A stretch of DNA of 64,000 nt from Paenibacillus doosanensis (lineage in GTDB: Bacteria; Bacillota; Bacilli; Paenibacillales; NBRC-103111). Position 1 is the first letter of the stretch, and the number at the start of each line of letters is the position of its first letter. A program made the position numbers and the translations under genes. Of this stretch, positions 13,584-23,495 are shown one piece after another. The notes under the pieces are model-generated. The model saw only the letters and a program-made list of their open reading frames with translations, was not told where the DNA came from and searched no databases. The stretch spans positions 1 through 64,000 of the forward strand of contig NZ_JANYUY010000013.1 of the NCBI RefSeq assembly GCF_025060755.1, read 5' to 3'.

Positions 13584-15284
13584 TTAATCGATTTGTTTCA
13601 TCACGGCATGGGCAAGCCGGTCGACGGAAGCGGCGGCCAATGCGTCCGTCTGACCGCGAACGGCGAAATAAACTTTCAGCTTCGGTTCCGTACCCGAGGG
13701 ACGAAGGCAGAACCAAGAATCGTCCTCCAATGTATATTTCAGCACATTTTCTGCAGGCAATCCGTACAGGCCTTGCGCAAAATCTTCGATCTTATCGACG
13801 CGCAGCCCGTTCAGCCTTTGCGGCGGAGCGGAACGCCAGTCGGTCATGATTCGCCGGATTTGTTCCACTCCGTCTTTCCCCTTCAAAGTACGGGATTCGA
13901 GCTTTTCAAGGAAATATCCGTGACGTTCATAAAGCTCCTGCAGCACATCATGCAGCGTTTTGCCTTGAAGCTTGTAATAAGCCGCCGCTTCGCATATGAG
14001 CATGGACGCGACAACGGCGTCCTTGTCCCGGGCATAGGTGCCGGCCAGGAACCCGTAGCTTTCCTCATACCCGAATAAAAAACGGTCGGTTCCCGAGCGT
14101 TCATATTGAGTCATTTTTTCGCCGATGTATTTGAACCCTGTCAGCGTATTGACGACCTTGATGCCGTAAGCTCCGGCGATAGCGGTGCCTAGTTCGCTCG
14201 TGACGATGGATTTGACGATAACGCCGTTGCGGGGAAGCTGCCCGCGTTCTTTTAAATTGGATAATAAATAATGGATCATGATGGCGCCGGTCTGGTTTCC
14301 GGTAAGGACGCAGTAATCGCCGTTTGCATGTTTCACTACGGCGCCCATACGATCGCAATCGGGATCGGTGCCGATGATGATATCGGCCTCTGCAGCTTCC
14401 GCTTTACGAATGGCAAGCGCAAAAGCCTCCTTTTCTTCGGGGTTCGGCGACTTGACCGTTGAGAAGTTGGCATCGGGATGTTCCTGTTCGGGAACGACCT
14501 GTACCTGCTCGAAGCCAACGGCGGAAAGGGCGGCCCGCACTAACCGATTTCCGGCGCCGTGCAGAGGGGTATAAACAATGCGGAAATCTCTGCAGGCGCT
14601 TCGGATCAGCTCGGAATGAAGGCTCACGGAGGATACTTCTTGAATATAGGCGCGATCCAGTTCCTGACCGATCCACTCCAGCAGACCGCTTTCTTCCGCA
14701 TCAAGGCGCGAGCATCTATGGATATCCGAGAACGATCGGACTCCGCGAATTTCTTCAATCACTTGATCCGCTTGATCGGGGACCAGTTGGCCGCCGTCTT
14801 GTCCATAGACCTTGTAGCCGTTATATTCCGGCGGATTATGGCTCGCGGTAATCACTACGCCCGCATCGGCATTCAAATGCCGGACGGCGTACGACAGCTC
14901 CGGCGTGGGACGAAGGGAATCGAACACATAGGCTTTGATCCCGTTGCCGGCCAAGACGGATGCCGTTTCCAATGCAAACTCGGGCGATTGGTTACGCGAG
15001 TCGTAGGCGATGACGGCCGATAGCGGGGGAGTTCCGGATTTCAATAGAAACCGGGCGAGCCCTTGCGTAACGCGCGCCACAGTATAGGCATTCATCCGGT
15101 TGGTCCCCGCTCCGACGATTCCGCGAATTCCTCCGGTACCGAACTCCAAATCGCAATAAAAACGATCTTCGATTTCGCCGGGCCGTTCGGAAATAGATAG
15201 CAGCTCGGAGCGGGTTGCCGCATCCATAGCCGGATCGTTCAACCACAGCTCGAACCTTTCCCGAGCGTTTGTTGGACCGCTCAT
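13584..15284 (-). CDS. pgcA: Alpha-phosphoglucomutase
   Basis: 566 residues, normal for the bacterial phosphohexomutase family. The phosphoserine loop is TASHNPPEYNGYKVYGQDGGQ, the metal-binding loop is GTDPDCDRMG, the sugar-binding loop is GYEESYGF, and the phosphate-binding loop is RPSGTEPKLKVY. It interconverts glucose-1-phosphate and glucose-6-phosphate in the cytoplasm. The start at 15284 has AAGGAG 8 bases before the ATG. It is the last gene of a minus-strand operon after glgC, glgD and a GH15 gene, where it would supply glucose-1-phosphate for ADP-glucose synthesis or recover it during glycogen breakdown. High certainty. Confidence 0.95.
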   Translation of the reverse strand: MSGPTNARERFELWLNDPAMDAATRSELLSISERPGEIEDRFYCDLEFGTGGIRGIVGAGTNRMNAYTVARVTQGLARFLLKSGTPPLSAVIAYDSRNQSPEFALETASVLAGNGIKAYVFDSLRPTPELSYAVRHLNADAGVVITASHNPPEYNGYKVYGQDGGQLVPDQADQVIEEIRGVRSFSDIHRCSRLDAEESGLLEWIGQELDRAYIQEVSSVSLHSELIRSACRDFRIVYTPLHGAGNRLVRAALSAVGFEQVQVVPEQEHPDANFSTVKSPNPEEKEAFALAIRKAEAAEADIIIGTDPDCDRMGAVVKHANGDYCVLTGNQTGAIMIHYLLSNLKERGQLPRNGVIVKSIVTSELGTAIAGAYGIKVVNTLTGFKYIGEKMTQYERSGTDRFLFGYEESYGFLAGTYARDKDAVVASMLICEAAAYYKLQGKTLHDVLQELYERHGYFLEKLESRTLKGKDGVEQIRRIMTDWRSAPPQRLNGLRVDKIEDFAQGLYGLPAENVLKYTLEDDSWFCLRPSGTEPKLKVYFAVRGQTDALAAASVDRLAHAVMKQID

Positions 15285-15313
15285 TCAAACCAGCTCCTTG
15301 TACATCGTTATTT

Positions 15314-17317
15314 TTATATGGCCGTTCCGCCTGAAGCGTATAATGTTTCCTGAACGTGCTGCAGCTGGCGATATTTTTCCGTATATTTGACCACGGTCAT
15401 CACCAACGTGGAATGAGACCAAGTTAGGGGGGCTACCGAAAGAGGTTCTCCTGATAACGGGTGGATCTGTTCGGGGAGCACGCCGCTCTCCATCGCTTGT
15501 TGACAAACCCAAAGCAGCGTTGCTAACGGTTCCCTCAGATCGTGAAGCGACTGCGCCTTGGCGATGTTCCATTCCGCTATCCAAAGCGTGCTGATGAGCC
15601 ACGGGTTGCCGGGAATTTGCTCAAGATCGTCGGAAATTTTAAAATAATAATCTCCTTCATAACGGGCATATCCGCCCACGTTTGTGCGTACACATAACTT
15701 TTGCTGAATCGCCTCCATCGTGCGGATAACTCTCGGGTCGTCGGCGGGAAGCACTCCGAAGGCGAAGAGCGAATACATGCTGCTTTCCACAGTGTAATCT
15801 TTTTCTATTTCACCGTTATTCCGTACGTATATTCCCCGCAAAAAGCGTCCGGACGCTTCGTCGTACAAATGGCGCAGCATCGCTTCCTTGATTTGATTGG
15901 CCGACGTATGATACCGCGTATAGCGCTTCTCATCTCCGAATAATTTGGCAAAATGGGCCGCCGCCTGCAACCCGGCGAATACGGCTGAACAAGTGAAGGT
16001 GAAGATGCCGCAGCGCTCTTCCCATAAATCATAGCTGGGCAAAGGCAGGTTAAGCTCGTGATGAACATATTTTTGCATGAAGCTTGCAGCCGGGCGGATC
16101 AAGGAGGCGTACAGCTCCTGGCAGTACTCGATTTGCCCGCTTTTCGTATAAAATTCCCATAACGAATATAAAACAAGGGCGGTTTCATCCTCCTGGATCG
16201 GCAGCTGCAGCTCCCCGCTGTAAATAAAAGGATGCCAGCTTGAACCCGTAGAGCCGTCCGGGTTATACTTGTGCAGCAAATACCCGTCTTTGGTTAATAC
16301 GTCGCTGCAAAATTTGTAGAAGCTGGCTACGGTTCCGTCATAACCGGCCATCGACATGGCCAGAGCGACAAGAGCGCCGTCACGCGGCCACATGTAGCTG
16401 TAGTGATCGCGGTTAAACTGCAAAATATCGGTATCGTTGGCGGCGATAATGGCGCCTTGCCGGTCCATTTGCGTTTTGACGATCAGCAAGCTTTTTTTGT
16501 ACAGGTCGATCACTTCCGATGGAAGATCGGCGAAATCTTGCCGCTCCTTGTTGACCCAGCCTTGCCAGTATACTTCAACCCGCTTCAATAATTGCTCCGC
16601 ATCGTTCTCTACGACGTAATGGTTCAGCTTGCGTACCTCCGAATACTTCTCGCCCACGCACAGCCAGTAATACATCGTCTGCTCTTCGTCAGGCTGAAGC
16701 AGCAGCCGGAAGGAGATCGTGCTATCCACCGACCCTTGAGCAATGGCATTGCCGCCAAGCACTCCATCCTCGGCGTCTCTCCACGTTCCTTCGGCATGGT
16801 TGAACCGTTTGATGCCGATGCTGTATTGATAAATTCCTTGTTCGGGCGTTTTACCGTTCGCCAGAATGTATACGTTTCGCTTATAATGGTACACAGCGTT
16901 CAGTCTGGGATCGTACACGGCGGTGTCGCCGACTTCCGTTTCATTGATTGTAAAGTCATGATGGAAAAACAGACGGACCTCGCGAGCTTCCGAATGCCGG
17001 TTTCGGACGGACACTTTCTTTAAATAAATGTTGTCCCGCTGATGGATGCCGTCTGCGATCCGCACCTCCACCCGCAGCCTGTCGTTGTTGGCAAAAATAT
17101 CGGTGACCAGAGACTCGGGGCGATAACGCAGCCGGCGCTGCCATACATCTTCGTCCAGCCAGTTAAACAACCCGCTTGCCCATACGCCCATTTTGCAAAA
17201 ATGACCGCCTACATGATTGAGCTGCCCTACGAACGGGTAATAGAGGTCTCTTAAGCGCAGCTTGTCGTCAAAGTTGATCAAGATTTTTCCGTTGCCGATC
17301 ACTAATGGTCTGGGCAT
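15314..17317 (-). CDS. GH15-family glycoside hydrolase (glucoamylase-like)
   Basis: 667 residues starting at ATG 17317 (MPRPLVIGNGKILINFDDKLRLRDLYYP, the usual opening of bacterial GH15-related proteins; GTGGAG precedes it). The first about 270 residues are a beta-rich N-terminal domain. The rest is an (alpha/alpha)6 barrel with signature pieces FNRDHYSYMWPRDGALVALAM, ETALVLYSLWEFY and YDLWEERCGIFTFT, the last carrying a Glu pair typical of the catalytic region. Near the C-terminus EQIHPLSGEPLSVAPLTWSHS is also characteristic. Expected to hydrolyse alpha-glucosidic bonds from glucan ends, inside the cell because no signal peptide is seen. Located between glgD and pgcA, it likely trims glycogen. 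High family certainty, moderate substrate certainty. Confidence 0.88.
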   Translation of the reverse strand: MPRPLVIGNGKILINFDDKLRLRDLYYPFVGQLNHVGGHFCKMGVWASGLFNWLDEDVWQRRLRYRPESLVTDIFANNDRLRVEVRIADGIHQRDNIYLKKVSVRNRHSEAREVRLFFHHDFTINETEVGDTAVYDPRLNAVYHYKRNVYILANGKTPEQGIYQYSIGIKRFNHAEGTWRDAEDGVLGGNAIAQGSVDSTISFRLLLQPDEEQTMYYWLCVGEKYSEVRKLNHYVVENDAEQLLKRVEVYWQGWVNKERQDFADLPSEVIDLYKKSLLIVKTQMDRQGAIIAANDTDILQFNRDHYSYMWPRDGALVALAMSMAGYDGTVASFYKFCSDVLTKDGYLLHKYNPDGSTGSSWHPFIYSGELQLPIQEDETALVLYSLWEFYTKSGQIEYCQELYASLIRPAASFMQKYVHHELNLPLPSYDLWEERCGIFTFTCSAVFAGLQAAAHFAKLFGDEKRYTRYHTSANQIKEAMLRHLYDEASGRFLRGIYVRNNGEIEKDYTVESSMYSLFAFGVLPADDPRVIRTMEAIQQKLCVRTNVGGYARYEGDYYFKISDDLEQIPGNPWLISTLWIAEWNIAKAQSLHDLREPLATLLWVCQQAMESGVLPEQIHPLSGEPLSVAPLTWSHSTLVMTVVKYTEKYRQLQHVQETLYASGGTAI

Positions 17318-17345
17318 TTCTCCACGTTCCTTTGCTATATCAAGT

Positions 17346-18455
17346 TTATATGATGCTCTTTTTTGAGAAAACCGTGGGCGACATCTCATCGCCTTCGAGC
17401 CGGTTCCCGCTTGTCACATGCACTTCTTTATCGAGAATGACGTGATCCAAATATGTATGAGGTTCGACGACGCATTTCTGCATCAGGATGCTGTTTTTGA
17501 CAACCGCTCCTTTGGCGATTTTCACCCCCCGAAATAAAATGCTGTTTTCCACGGTTCCCTCAATGATGCATCCGTTCGCTATCAGCGAATTGGTTGCGGA
17601 AGCGTCTGCGGTATAGATGGCCGGCGGTTCGTCCTTGACTTTGGTGTAAATCAATCCCGGCTGGAGAAAAAGCGATTTCCATACTTCCGGTTTCAGCAGT
17701 TCCTTGCTGTACTTGTAATAATTTTGCACGGAATTGATAATGGCCAAATACCCTTTGTACTCGTAGCCGTAAACTTTTAACGTGTCCAGATTGCGGATGA
17801 TGACATGACGCACCAGATCGTAGTAATTATGGTGAACGCTTTGTTTGACCAAATCGACGAGAAGGTCTTTTTTGATCACGATCATTCGCATATATACTTT
17901 ATTGCTTCGAGCCGCCGTTTGGTTCTCCGTCATGCGTTGGACCCGGCCGTCTTCGGCCAAATCCACCGTAATCAGGTTGGTGAAATCCTCGCTGCCCTCA
18001 TTCATTTCCTTGTAAATGACGGTGATGTCCGCACCGGTCCTTTGATGGCTCTCCACCGCATCGGCATAGTTGATGTTGCAGAGCATATGGCTGCTTGAGA
18101 CGACGACGAATTCCTCGCTGCTGTAGGCAAAATAGTCGAGGGAGCTGTAAAAATTTTGCAAGTCGCCGTTAAAACCGGGAAATTGATTGTTGGAAGGCAA
18201 AATGAAAAGTCCCCGGTGTCTGCGATCCAAATCCCATTCTTTTCCCGAGCCGAGATGGTCGTTGATAGACCGGTAACTATTGTGGGCGAGAACGGCCACA
18301 TTGCTAATTCCCGAATTCACCAGGTTCGATAACACAAAATCAATCAGTCGGTATCGGCCTCCGAACGGGACGGTCGCCGTTGCGCGCGAGTAGGTAAGCT
18401 CATGCAAGAGAGGCTGATTGATGCTTAGATTGATGACTCCTAACACATTGTTCAA
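17346..18455 (-). CDS. glgD: Glucose-1-phosphate adenylyltransferase, GlgD subunit
   Basis: 369 residues. I place the start at TTG 18455, which overlaps the glgC stop as TTGA and has AAGGAG 8 bases upstream; a GTG at 18464 would overlap that site. It is homologous to GlgC ([23 protein letters not shown]) but has GlgD features: the opening NVLGVINL, and loss of the GGxGxRL nucleotide-binding loop at the N-terminus. The C-terminal left-handed beta-helix (about 270-360) is intact ([21 protein letters not shown]). GlgD is a largely regulatory partner that forms heterotetramers with GlgC in Firmicutes, raising ADP-glucose pyrophosphorylase activity. Second gene of the operon. Confidence 0.92.
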   Translation of the reverse strand: MNNVLGVINLSINQPLLHELTYSRATATVPFGGRYRLIDFVLSNLVNSGISNVAVLAHNSYRSINDHLGSGKEWDLDRRHRGLFILPSNNQFPGFNGDLQNFYSSLDYFAYSSEEFVVVSSSHMLCNINYADAVESHQRTGADITVIYKEMNEGSEDFTNLITVDLAEDGRVQRMTENQTAARSNKVYMRMIVIKKDLLVDLVKQSVHHNYYDLVRHVIIRNLDTLKVYGYEYKGYLAIINSVQNYYKYSKELLKPEVWKSLFLQPGLIYTKVKDEPPAIYTADASATNSLIANGCIIEGTVENSILFRGVKIAKGAVVKNSILMQKCVVEPHTYLDHVILDKEVHVTSGNRLEGDEMSPTVFSKKSII

Positions 18456-19621
18456 TTGAAACACTCCTTCCCCTGGTCTTCATAAGAGGTAACGATCATG
18501 TTCTCTCCGATTAAAGTAATAGGGGTCGAATCATCCGGGTCTCCGACATGCGCGCCGTCTTCGATGACGGTGCCCGAGCCGATGATAGATCGATGGATCG
18601 TGACATTTTCCCCGATTCGTGTATGGGGCATGATGACCGAGTCTTTGATGATGCTGCCTTTGCCGACATGAACGCCGTAAAACAGGACGGAATGATCGAC
18701 ATTCCCGTAAACCGTGCAGCCTTCATTGACCAAAGTGCGGGTGACTTTGGCGGCGGATGCGATATATTGCGGAGGCTGGTGCGGGTTTTGGGCGTAAATC
18801 CGCCACTTGTGATCGTGAAGCGAAAACGGAGCATTTTCCGATAAGAGATCCATATGCGCTTCCCACAGGCTGTTGACGGTTCCGACGTCTTTCCAGTATC
18901 CGTTGAACCGGTAGGCGAAAATCCGCAAACCGTCGTCCAGCATCGAAGGGATGATGTCTTTGCCGAAATCGTTATGGGAAGCGGGATTTTGCTCGTCGGA
19001 GATTAAGTACTGCTTCAGAACATCCCAGGAAAAAATATATATTCCCATGGAAGCAAGATTGCTTTTCGGCTGTTGAGGCTTTTCCTCAAACTCGGTGATC
19101 AGGCCGTTTTCGTCCACTCTCGTGATGCCGAACCGGCTTGCCTCCTTCATCGGCACTTCCAATACCGCAATGGTGGCGTCCGCTTTCGTTTCCTTGTGAC
19201 GCTGCAGCATCATGGCATAATTCATTTTATAGATGTGATCGCCGGATATGACCAGCACGTACTCGGGATTATATTGCTCGAGAAAATGAATGTTTTGGTA
19301 AATGGCATGGGCCGTTCCTTTATACCAGCTGCCGCCTTTTTGCTCCATGAACGGGGGGAGCACGGTGACGCCTCCGTTTTTGCGATCCAAATCCCAGCAG
19401 CTTCCGATGCCGATATACGCATTCAGTACTGTCGGCTGATACTGCGTCAGGACTCCAACCGTATCAATCCCTGAGTTGCTGCAATTGCTTAATGAAAAAT
19501 CGATAATGCGGTACTTGCCGCCGAAGGGAACGGCAGGTTTCGCCAGATTTGTGGTCAGATGACCGAGTCTTTTTCCCTCGCCGCCCGCGAGCAGCATCGC
19601 TACGCACTCTTTCTTTGGCAT
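18452..19621 (-). CDS. glgC: Glucose-1-phosphate adenylyltransferase, catalytic subunit
   Basis: 389 residues. The nucleotide-binding loop [16 protein letters not shown], substrate motifs [19 protein letters not shown] and [12 protein letters not shown], the glucose-1-phosphate site [18 protein letters not shown], and a C-terminal beta-helix ([23 protein letters not shown]) are all present. It makes ADP-glucose and pyrophosphate from ATP and glucose-1-phosphate, the committed step of glycogen synthesis. It starts the minus-strand operon glgC-glgD-GH15-pgcA; glgA, glgB and glgP are not in the window. GGGAGTGAG precedes the ATG. High certainty. Confidence 0.96.
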   Translation of the reverse strand: MPKKECVAMLLAGGEGKRLGHLTTNLAKPAVPFGGKYRIIDFSLSNCSNSGIDTVGVLTQYQPTVLNAYIGIGSCWDLDRKNGGVTVLPPFMEQKGGSWYKGTAHAIYQNIHFLEQYNPEYVLVISGDHIYKMNYAMMLQRHKETKADATIAVLEVPMKEASRFGITRVDENGLITEFEEKPQQPKSNLASMGIYIFSWDVLKQYLISDEQNPASHNDFGKDIIPSMLDDGLRIFAYRFNGYWKDVGTVNSLWEAHMDLLSENAPFSLHDHKWRIYAQNPHQPPQYIASAAKVTRTLVNEGCTVYGNVDHSVLFYGVHVGKGSIIKDSVIMPHTRIGENVTIHRSIIGSGTVIEDGAHVGDPDDSTPITLIGENMIVTSYEDQGKECFN

Positions 19622-20037
19622 AGGCTCACTCCCTTAAATTTGACATTGCCGATAAGAATTGTTTTATTTATCTGAATTTTCAGTTAATTTAATCGACACT
19701 CACCTCCTTTATTGCAGACCATAGGAAATAACCGCATTTGTCAACCAAGCCAGCCGCTGCATTTCCCCTATAACGGGGGCCAAAGGATTAGGTGAAACTT
19801 GTATTGAAAACGCATTCATGTCTGTGATGTAAAAACATAATACCTTGGTTAAGCAGCACTGTCAATATTTGTATCGATTTTCAAAACTTTCGAGCCTCCG
19901 GCCGTGCAAAGCGACCGGGTACGCTCGTAATGGACGACATGCCTGCGCGGTTGCCGGTATGTAAATAACGGATTTCAATCGTATGTAAGCGAAGCAAGGA
20001 CCGCTCGGGAGGAAGCGGTCCTTGTCCTGTATGCCCG
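19622..20037. other. Intergenic region upstream of glgC
   Basis: About 415 bases without a convincing gene. On the minus strand a TTGACA (19739-19744) lies 15 bases before TATGGT (19718-19723), a possible glgC promoter with a short spacer. A strong Shine-Dalgarno AAAGGAGGTG (about 19699-19708, minus) is followed only by a GTG-started reading frame of about 11 codons, which might be a leader peptide. A hairpin, CAAGGACCGCT/AGCGGTCCTTG (19995-20024), closes the downstream side and may terminate the neighbouring minus-strand pair. Confidence 0.4.
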
Positions 20038-20844
20038 TTATGAACGCCGTTTCGGCAGCCGCAGCGAATATCCCTTTCGCTTGTGAAACGAAAGCGAGCG
20101 GTAGCGGGACGCAAGCCGCCCGAGTTTGGCCTTGGAAAGGGCCGAAGGGGAAGAGGACAGGCTTTTGTTCAGCGCGGGCAGCATGCGCACGCGATTCGAC
20201 TCGTTCGTATAGACGTAGTTGCCGTAGGTCTCGAATTCGGAAAAGCCAAACTGCTTGGTGCGGTCGACGGATTTTAAAATCGCTTTGTACCATGCGGTAC
20301 CGTGCCTGCTCTGAATGGTATTTTTGAGCGATTGCAGCTTCACTTTATCGAACATCATATAGTGGGCTACGAACGAACGGGGGCGGGGGGCTTTCTTGCC
20401 GAGCAGCCTCCGGTAGGAAGCGAAATATTCAGGCTGGCTCCAGCCTCGGCAGTAAAATACGGACTTTCCGCCGACCCGGAACCGATGCGGCCGGATCATG
20501 ACGGTATCGGCATCGATAACCAGATAGTAGCGCTGCTCCGTCACTGAACTGCTTCCGAGCTTAAGCAGCTGTTGATACAGCCAGCCGGATCTTTCCCAAC
20601 GTTTGGACCGGTAGGCAATCTGATCTTTTCGCAGCGGCAGTACGCTGTTCTCATGCACGAAGCGGCAGTGTTTGCGCCGGCATACATCCTTGATTCGGGG
20701 ACTGTCCGGCGAAACGACGAAGATGTTTCCGATGGGATGCTTCACATGCTTGCGGACGCTGTCGATCACATAGGGAAGCGTGGCCAGATCTTTAGGGATG
20801 GCGGGAATGACGATGTCTATTTTTATGTCACGGTTTGCGGACAA
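20038..20844 (-). CDS. DUF6492-like putative glycosyltransferase
   Basis: 268 residues. I place the start at TTG 20844, with AAAGGAG 9 bases upstream. The opening KIDIVIPAIPKDLATLPYVIDSVRKHV and the central YYLVIDADTVMIRP (a DxD-type metal/nucleotide-binding motif) give it the look of a GT-A-fold glycosyltransferase; proteins with this layout are annotated DUF6492. The tail is rich in Lys/Arg/Ser. It follows the mannose-1-phosphate guanylyltransferase by about 20 bases, so the two likely work in making a mannose-containing surface glycan, with this enzyme as a transferase. Activity inferred, family moderately sure. Confidence 0.7.
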   Translation of the reverse strand: MSANRDIKIDIVIPAIPKDLATLPYVIDSVRKHVKHPIGNIFVVSPDSPRIKDVCRRKHCRFVHENSVLPLRKDQIAYRSKRWERSGWLYQQLLKLGSSSVTEQRYYLVIDADTVMIRPHRFRVGGKSVFYCRGWSQPEYFASYRRLLGKKAPRPRSFVAHYMMFDKVKLQSLKNTIQSRHGTAWYKAILKSVDRTKQFGFSEFETYGNYVYTNESNRVRMLPALNKSLSSSPSALSKAKLGRLASRYRSLSFHKRKGYSLRLPKRRS

Positions 20845-20864
20845 ATAAATGCACTCCTTTGTGT

Positions 20865-21887
20865 TTATTTACGGGAGGACAACCAGCTCTTCAGCCGAGG
20901 CTCCTCGGATTTGGGACATATGAGCAACCCGCTGGAGGTAGAGGCCACGATCAGATCGTTGACCCCGATAATAAGGGCGGGCCCCCCCTCTACGTAGACG
21001 ATATTGCCGGCCGAGCGGATGAGTTCGGCGTCGCCCCGGATCGCGTTACCGTCGTTGTCAAGCGCCGTATGGCGCGGCAGTGAGGTCCAGGAACCGACAT
21101 CGTCCCAGCCGCATTCAACCGGAATGCAGTAGATCTTCTCCGCTCGTTCCATCACGGCGTGATCGATGGACAGCTTCGGCATGCCGGCATAAGCGGCAGC
21201 AGGATCATGCGGATGGAGGGTCAGACAGTCCCAGATTGCCGGTTCGTGCAGTTCGATGGAGCGCCTCAGCGTCGCAGGGCGAGCGACGATAATCCCGCTG
21301 TTCCAGTACACGTTCGGATCGGAGATCAATTCCCGGGCCCGTTCCGCGGAAGGCTTCTCCACAAACCGGGCGACTTGGCGCGTTTCAGCCGGAACTGCAT
21401 CCGCCGCCGCTGCTGCAGAAGTGAGCAGATAGCCGTAGCTGCTATCGGGTCTGGTCGGCATGATGCCAAGCGTGACGATCGCGTCAAGCGTCATGGCGGT
21501 TTTCTCCGCCGCCGTCAATGACGTTAGCAGCGCCTCCTTGTCCCCTACATACTGGTCGGAAGGGATGAAGGCAACGGGTTCGTCGTCTCCGGCTTGTAGA
21601 AACCGGAAAGCGGCCAACGCAACGCAGGCGGCGGTATCCTTCTGCTCCGGCTCGACGATCAGCATATGCGGCGGGATGTCCGGAAGCTGCTGCCTAGCTA
21701 TCGGCAAATAGCGCTGCGGCAGGGCGATAAACAGGCGGGATGAAGGCACAAAGCCGCGGAAACGATCTACGGTTTCTTGGATCAAAGACTGTTCCGACAG
21801 GAAAGGCAGAAATTGCTTGGGCAAATCATCCGCGCTGCGCGGCCAAATGCGCGTTCCTTTTCCGCCGGCCATAATGACAATTTTCAA
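20865..21887 (-). CDS. manC: Mannose-1-phosphate guanylyltransferase
   Basis: 340 residues from TTG 21887. The nucleotidyltransferase loop IVIMAGGKGTRIWPRS and DLPKQFLPF are characteristic of the GMP type, followed by VAFIPSDQYVGD, RFVEKPSAERA and GWDDVGSWTSL. The C-terminal cupin isomerase domain of the long AlgA/ManC form is absent, so this is the short, single-activity form. It makes GDP-mannose from mannose-1-phosphate and GTP for glycan synthesis. Operon with the DUF6492-like gene downstream. The ribosome binding site GGGGGTG is acceptable. The symbol names the enzyme type and not a proven orthologue. Confidence 0.9.
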   Translation of the reverse strand: MKIVIMAGGKGTRIWPRSADDLPKQFLPFLSEQSLIQETVDRFRGFVPSSRLFIALPQRYLPIARQQLPDIPPHMLIVEPEQKDTAACVALAAFRFLQAGDDEPVAFIPSDQYVGDKEALLTSLTAAEKTAMTLDAIVTLGIMPTRPDSSYGYLLTSAAAAADAVPAETRQVARFVEKPSAERARELISDPNVYWNSGIIVARPATLRRSIELHEPAIWDCLTLHPHDPAAAYAGMPKLSIDHAVMERAEKIYCIPVECGWDDVGSWTSLPRHTALDNDGNAIRGDAELIRSAGNIVYVEGGPALIIGVNDLIVASTSSGLLICPKSEEPRLKSWLSSRK

Positions 21888-22140
21888 TTGAAGTGCACCC
21901 CCCGCTTACGTTTACTATCCGATACGGAAACATATGGAATCGAATTGATTTATTTATGCTATGTTATTCGCTAAGGAGAAGCGGGTGTGGACGTATCACC
22001 GGCATCATCGGCTCAATAGACATAAGCCTTTAACGAACCGCCAAGCCTCGGGCCGGGGCCGTGTACAGAACGGAGACGCTTATGTTAAAATGCGGGGGAA
22101 AGGCCATGACAACGACGGACCGAAGGTCGAGGTAAACCGA

Positions 22141-23394
22141 ATGGAACCGCTATGGGATATGAACAAGCTTTCTAACGTTTGCAGCCTATTGAACGATAAT
22201 TTCGAGTTTCCCGTTTATTATCTAAGTCCGAGCCCTCGAATCGAGCTCGCTTACGGGCAGGGACAGGCGAATCCGATGTTTCGCGGCAAGCATGAAGAGC
22301 TTCTCGGCAGCTTGACCGCCGGCGGAGGCTCGGCGGAAGCGCCTTTACTGCGGGAGACCGGGACGCTGGAGCATTATATCGAAGTCCGGTTGACGGACAA
22401 GGACGAATATGCGGGCAGCCTTATGGCCGGGCCGATTCTAACCGCTCCCGTGCCGGAGGATGTCATCAACGGATTGATGCAGGATTACGGCTGGCCGGAT
22501 GCCGACTCCTTACGGCAGCATTATCGGCGGATTGCCGTGATGAGCAGAATGAAGCTGCTTCATGCGGGAGCGCTTATTTATTATTTCGTGTACGGCCGCA
22601 AGGTAGATACCGCCGACATCGTGCGGGTGAATCATGCGCTGCAAATGCGGGCGGCGCTGGCCGGGAACATCGATTTGCATGTGTCGCATCGTTTGTTCAA
22701 CAGGACGTTTCATCACGACACGATTTTCGAAAAACGGATGCTGCAGTTGATTAAGGACGGCCGCACCGATGAGCTTATGGTTGAATTTTCCAGCATCTTG
22801 ACCGAGGAAGGGCTCGGCATTTTGGCGAAAAAAAGCTACGTCCGAAACGAGAAAAATTTAAGCATAGCCGCGATTGCGCTTGCTACCCGGGCGGCGATGG
22901 AAGGAGGCCTTCAACCGGAGGTCGCCTATACGATGAGCGATTTGTACATTCAGCATATCGAGGAGCTGACGGGCGCCAGGGAAGTTCGGAACGCGCTGCA
23001 GGAGGCATTGCTCGATTTCGCCGCCAAAGTGAAGGAGAACCGGGAAGATCATGTCTCAAGCACGATAGCCCGATGCAAGCATTACATCTTTATGCACTTG
23101 TACGAGGGCATTTCGCTGCGGGAGCTGTCCCGGTGGGCGGATCGGAGTCCGGGTTATGTGTCGAAGCTGTTTAAACAAGAAACCGGACTGGCCGTGAGCG
23201 AATATATTCAAATGAAACGCATTGAGGAAGCCAAAAAGCTGCTGACGTTAACGGAATATTCCTTGTCCGATATTTGTGCGAGGCTCAATTTTAACGATCA
23301 GAGCTACTTTACGAAGGTGTTCAAAAAAGTGACAGGGGTTACGCCTCTGCAATTTAGAAAAGACCCGAAGGCCGCAAAAGAAGCTAAGCGATAA
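22141..23394 (+). CDS. AraC-family transcriptional regulator
   Basis: 417 residues from ATG 22141, which has GAGGT 9 bases upstream; the frame is open to 21961 but the extra 60 residues are of low complexity and lack a site. The N-terminal domain (about 1-270) has FEFPVYYLSPSPRIEL and AGSLMAGPILT, the layout seen in large AraC regulators of Firmicutes sometimes labelled YSIRK-targeted regulators. The C-terminal AraC domain (about 305-405) has two helix-turn-helices: ISLRELSRWADRSPGYVSKLF and YSLSDICARLNFNDQSYFTKVF. It precedes the GH3 beta-glucosidase by about 100 bases and probably activates it in response to a sugar. High family certainty. Confidence 0.9.
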   Translation: MEPLWDMNKLSNVCSLLNDNFEFPVYYLSPSPRIELAYGQGQANPMFRGKHEELLGSLTAGGGSAEAPLLRETGTLEHYIEVRLTDKDEYAGSLMAGPILTAPVPEDVINGLMQDYGWPDADSLRQHYRRIAVMSRMKLLHAGALIYYFVYGRKVDTADIVRVNHALQMRAALAGNIDLHVSHRLFNRTFHHDTIFEKRMLQLIKDGRTDELMVEFSSILTEEGLGILAKKSYVRNEKNLSIAAIALATRAAMEGGLQPEVAYTMSDLYIQHIEELTGAREVRNALQEALLDFAAKVKENREDHVSSTIARCKHYIFMHLYEGISLRELSRWADRSPGYVSKLFKQETGLAVSEYIQMKRIEEAKKLLTLTEYSLSDICARLNFNDQSYFTKVFKKVTGVTPLQFRKDPKAAKEAKR

Positions 23395-23430
23395 AAGTAC
23401 CAAAAATAACGTTATTGTACAATAAAATCC

Positions 23431-23476
23431 CGAAACCGCTTTCTATAATGGAACTATGAAAGCGGTTATTTTTTTT
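23431..23476 (+). promoter_or_regulatory. Overlapping terminator, -10 box and cre-like sites before the GH3 gene
   Basis: AACCGCTTTC (23434-23443) pairs with GAAAGCGGTT (23458-23467) and is followed by eight T residues, a good terminator for the AraC gene. A perfect TATAAT (23444-23449) sits in the loop of that hairpin, and the two arms, CGAAACCGCTTTCT and TGAAAGCGGTTATT, each match a CcpA cre consensus at about 12 of 14 positions. The GH3 ribosome binding site follows at once. The region may therefore end one transcript and start the next, under catabolite control. No good -35 is visible. Confidence 0.5.
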
Positions 23477-23495
23477 GCGGGAGGAGAACGATTGT

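Noticed and set aside
20835-21083. Plus-strand frames opposite the mannose-1-phosphate guanylyltransferase
   Set aside because: Shadows of a gene with complete nucleotidyltransferase motifs.
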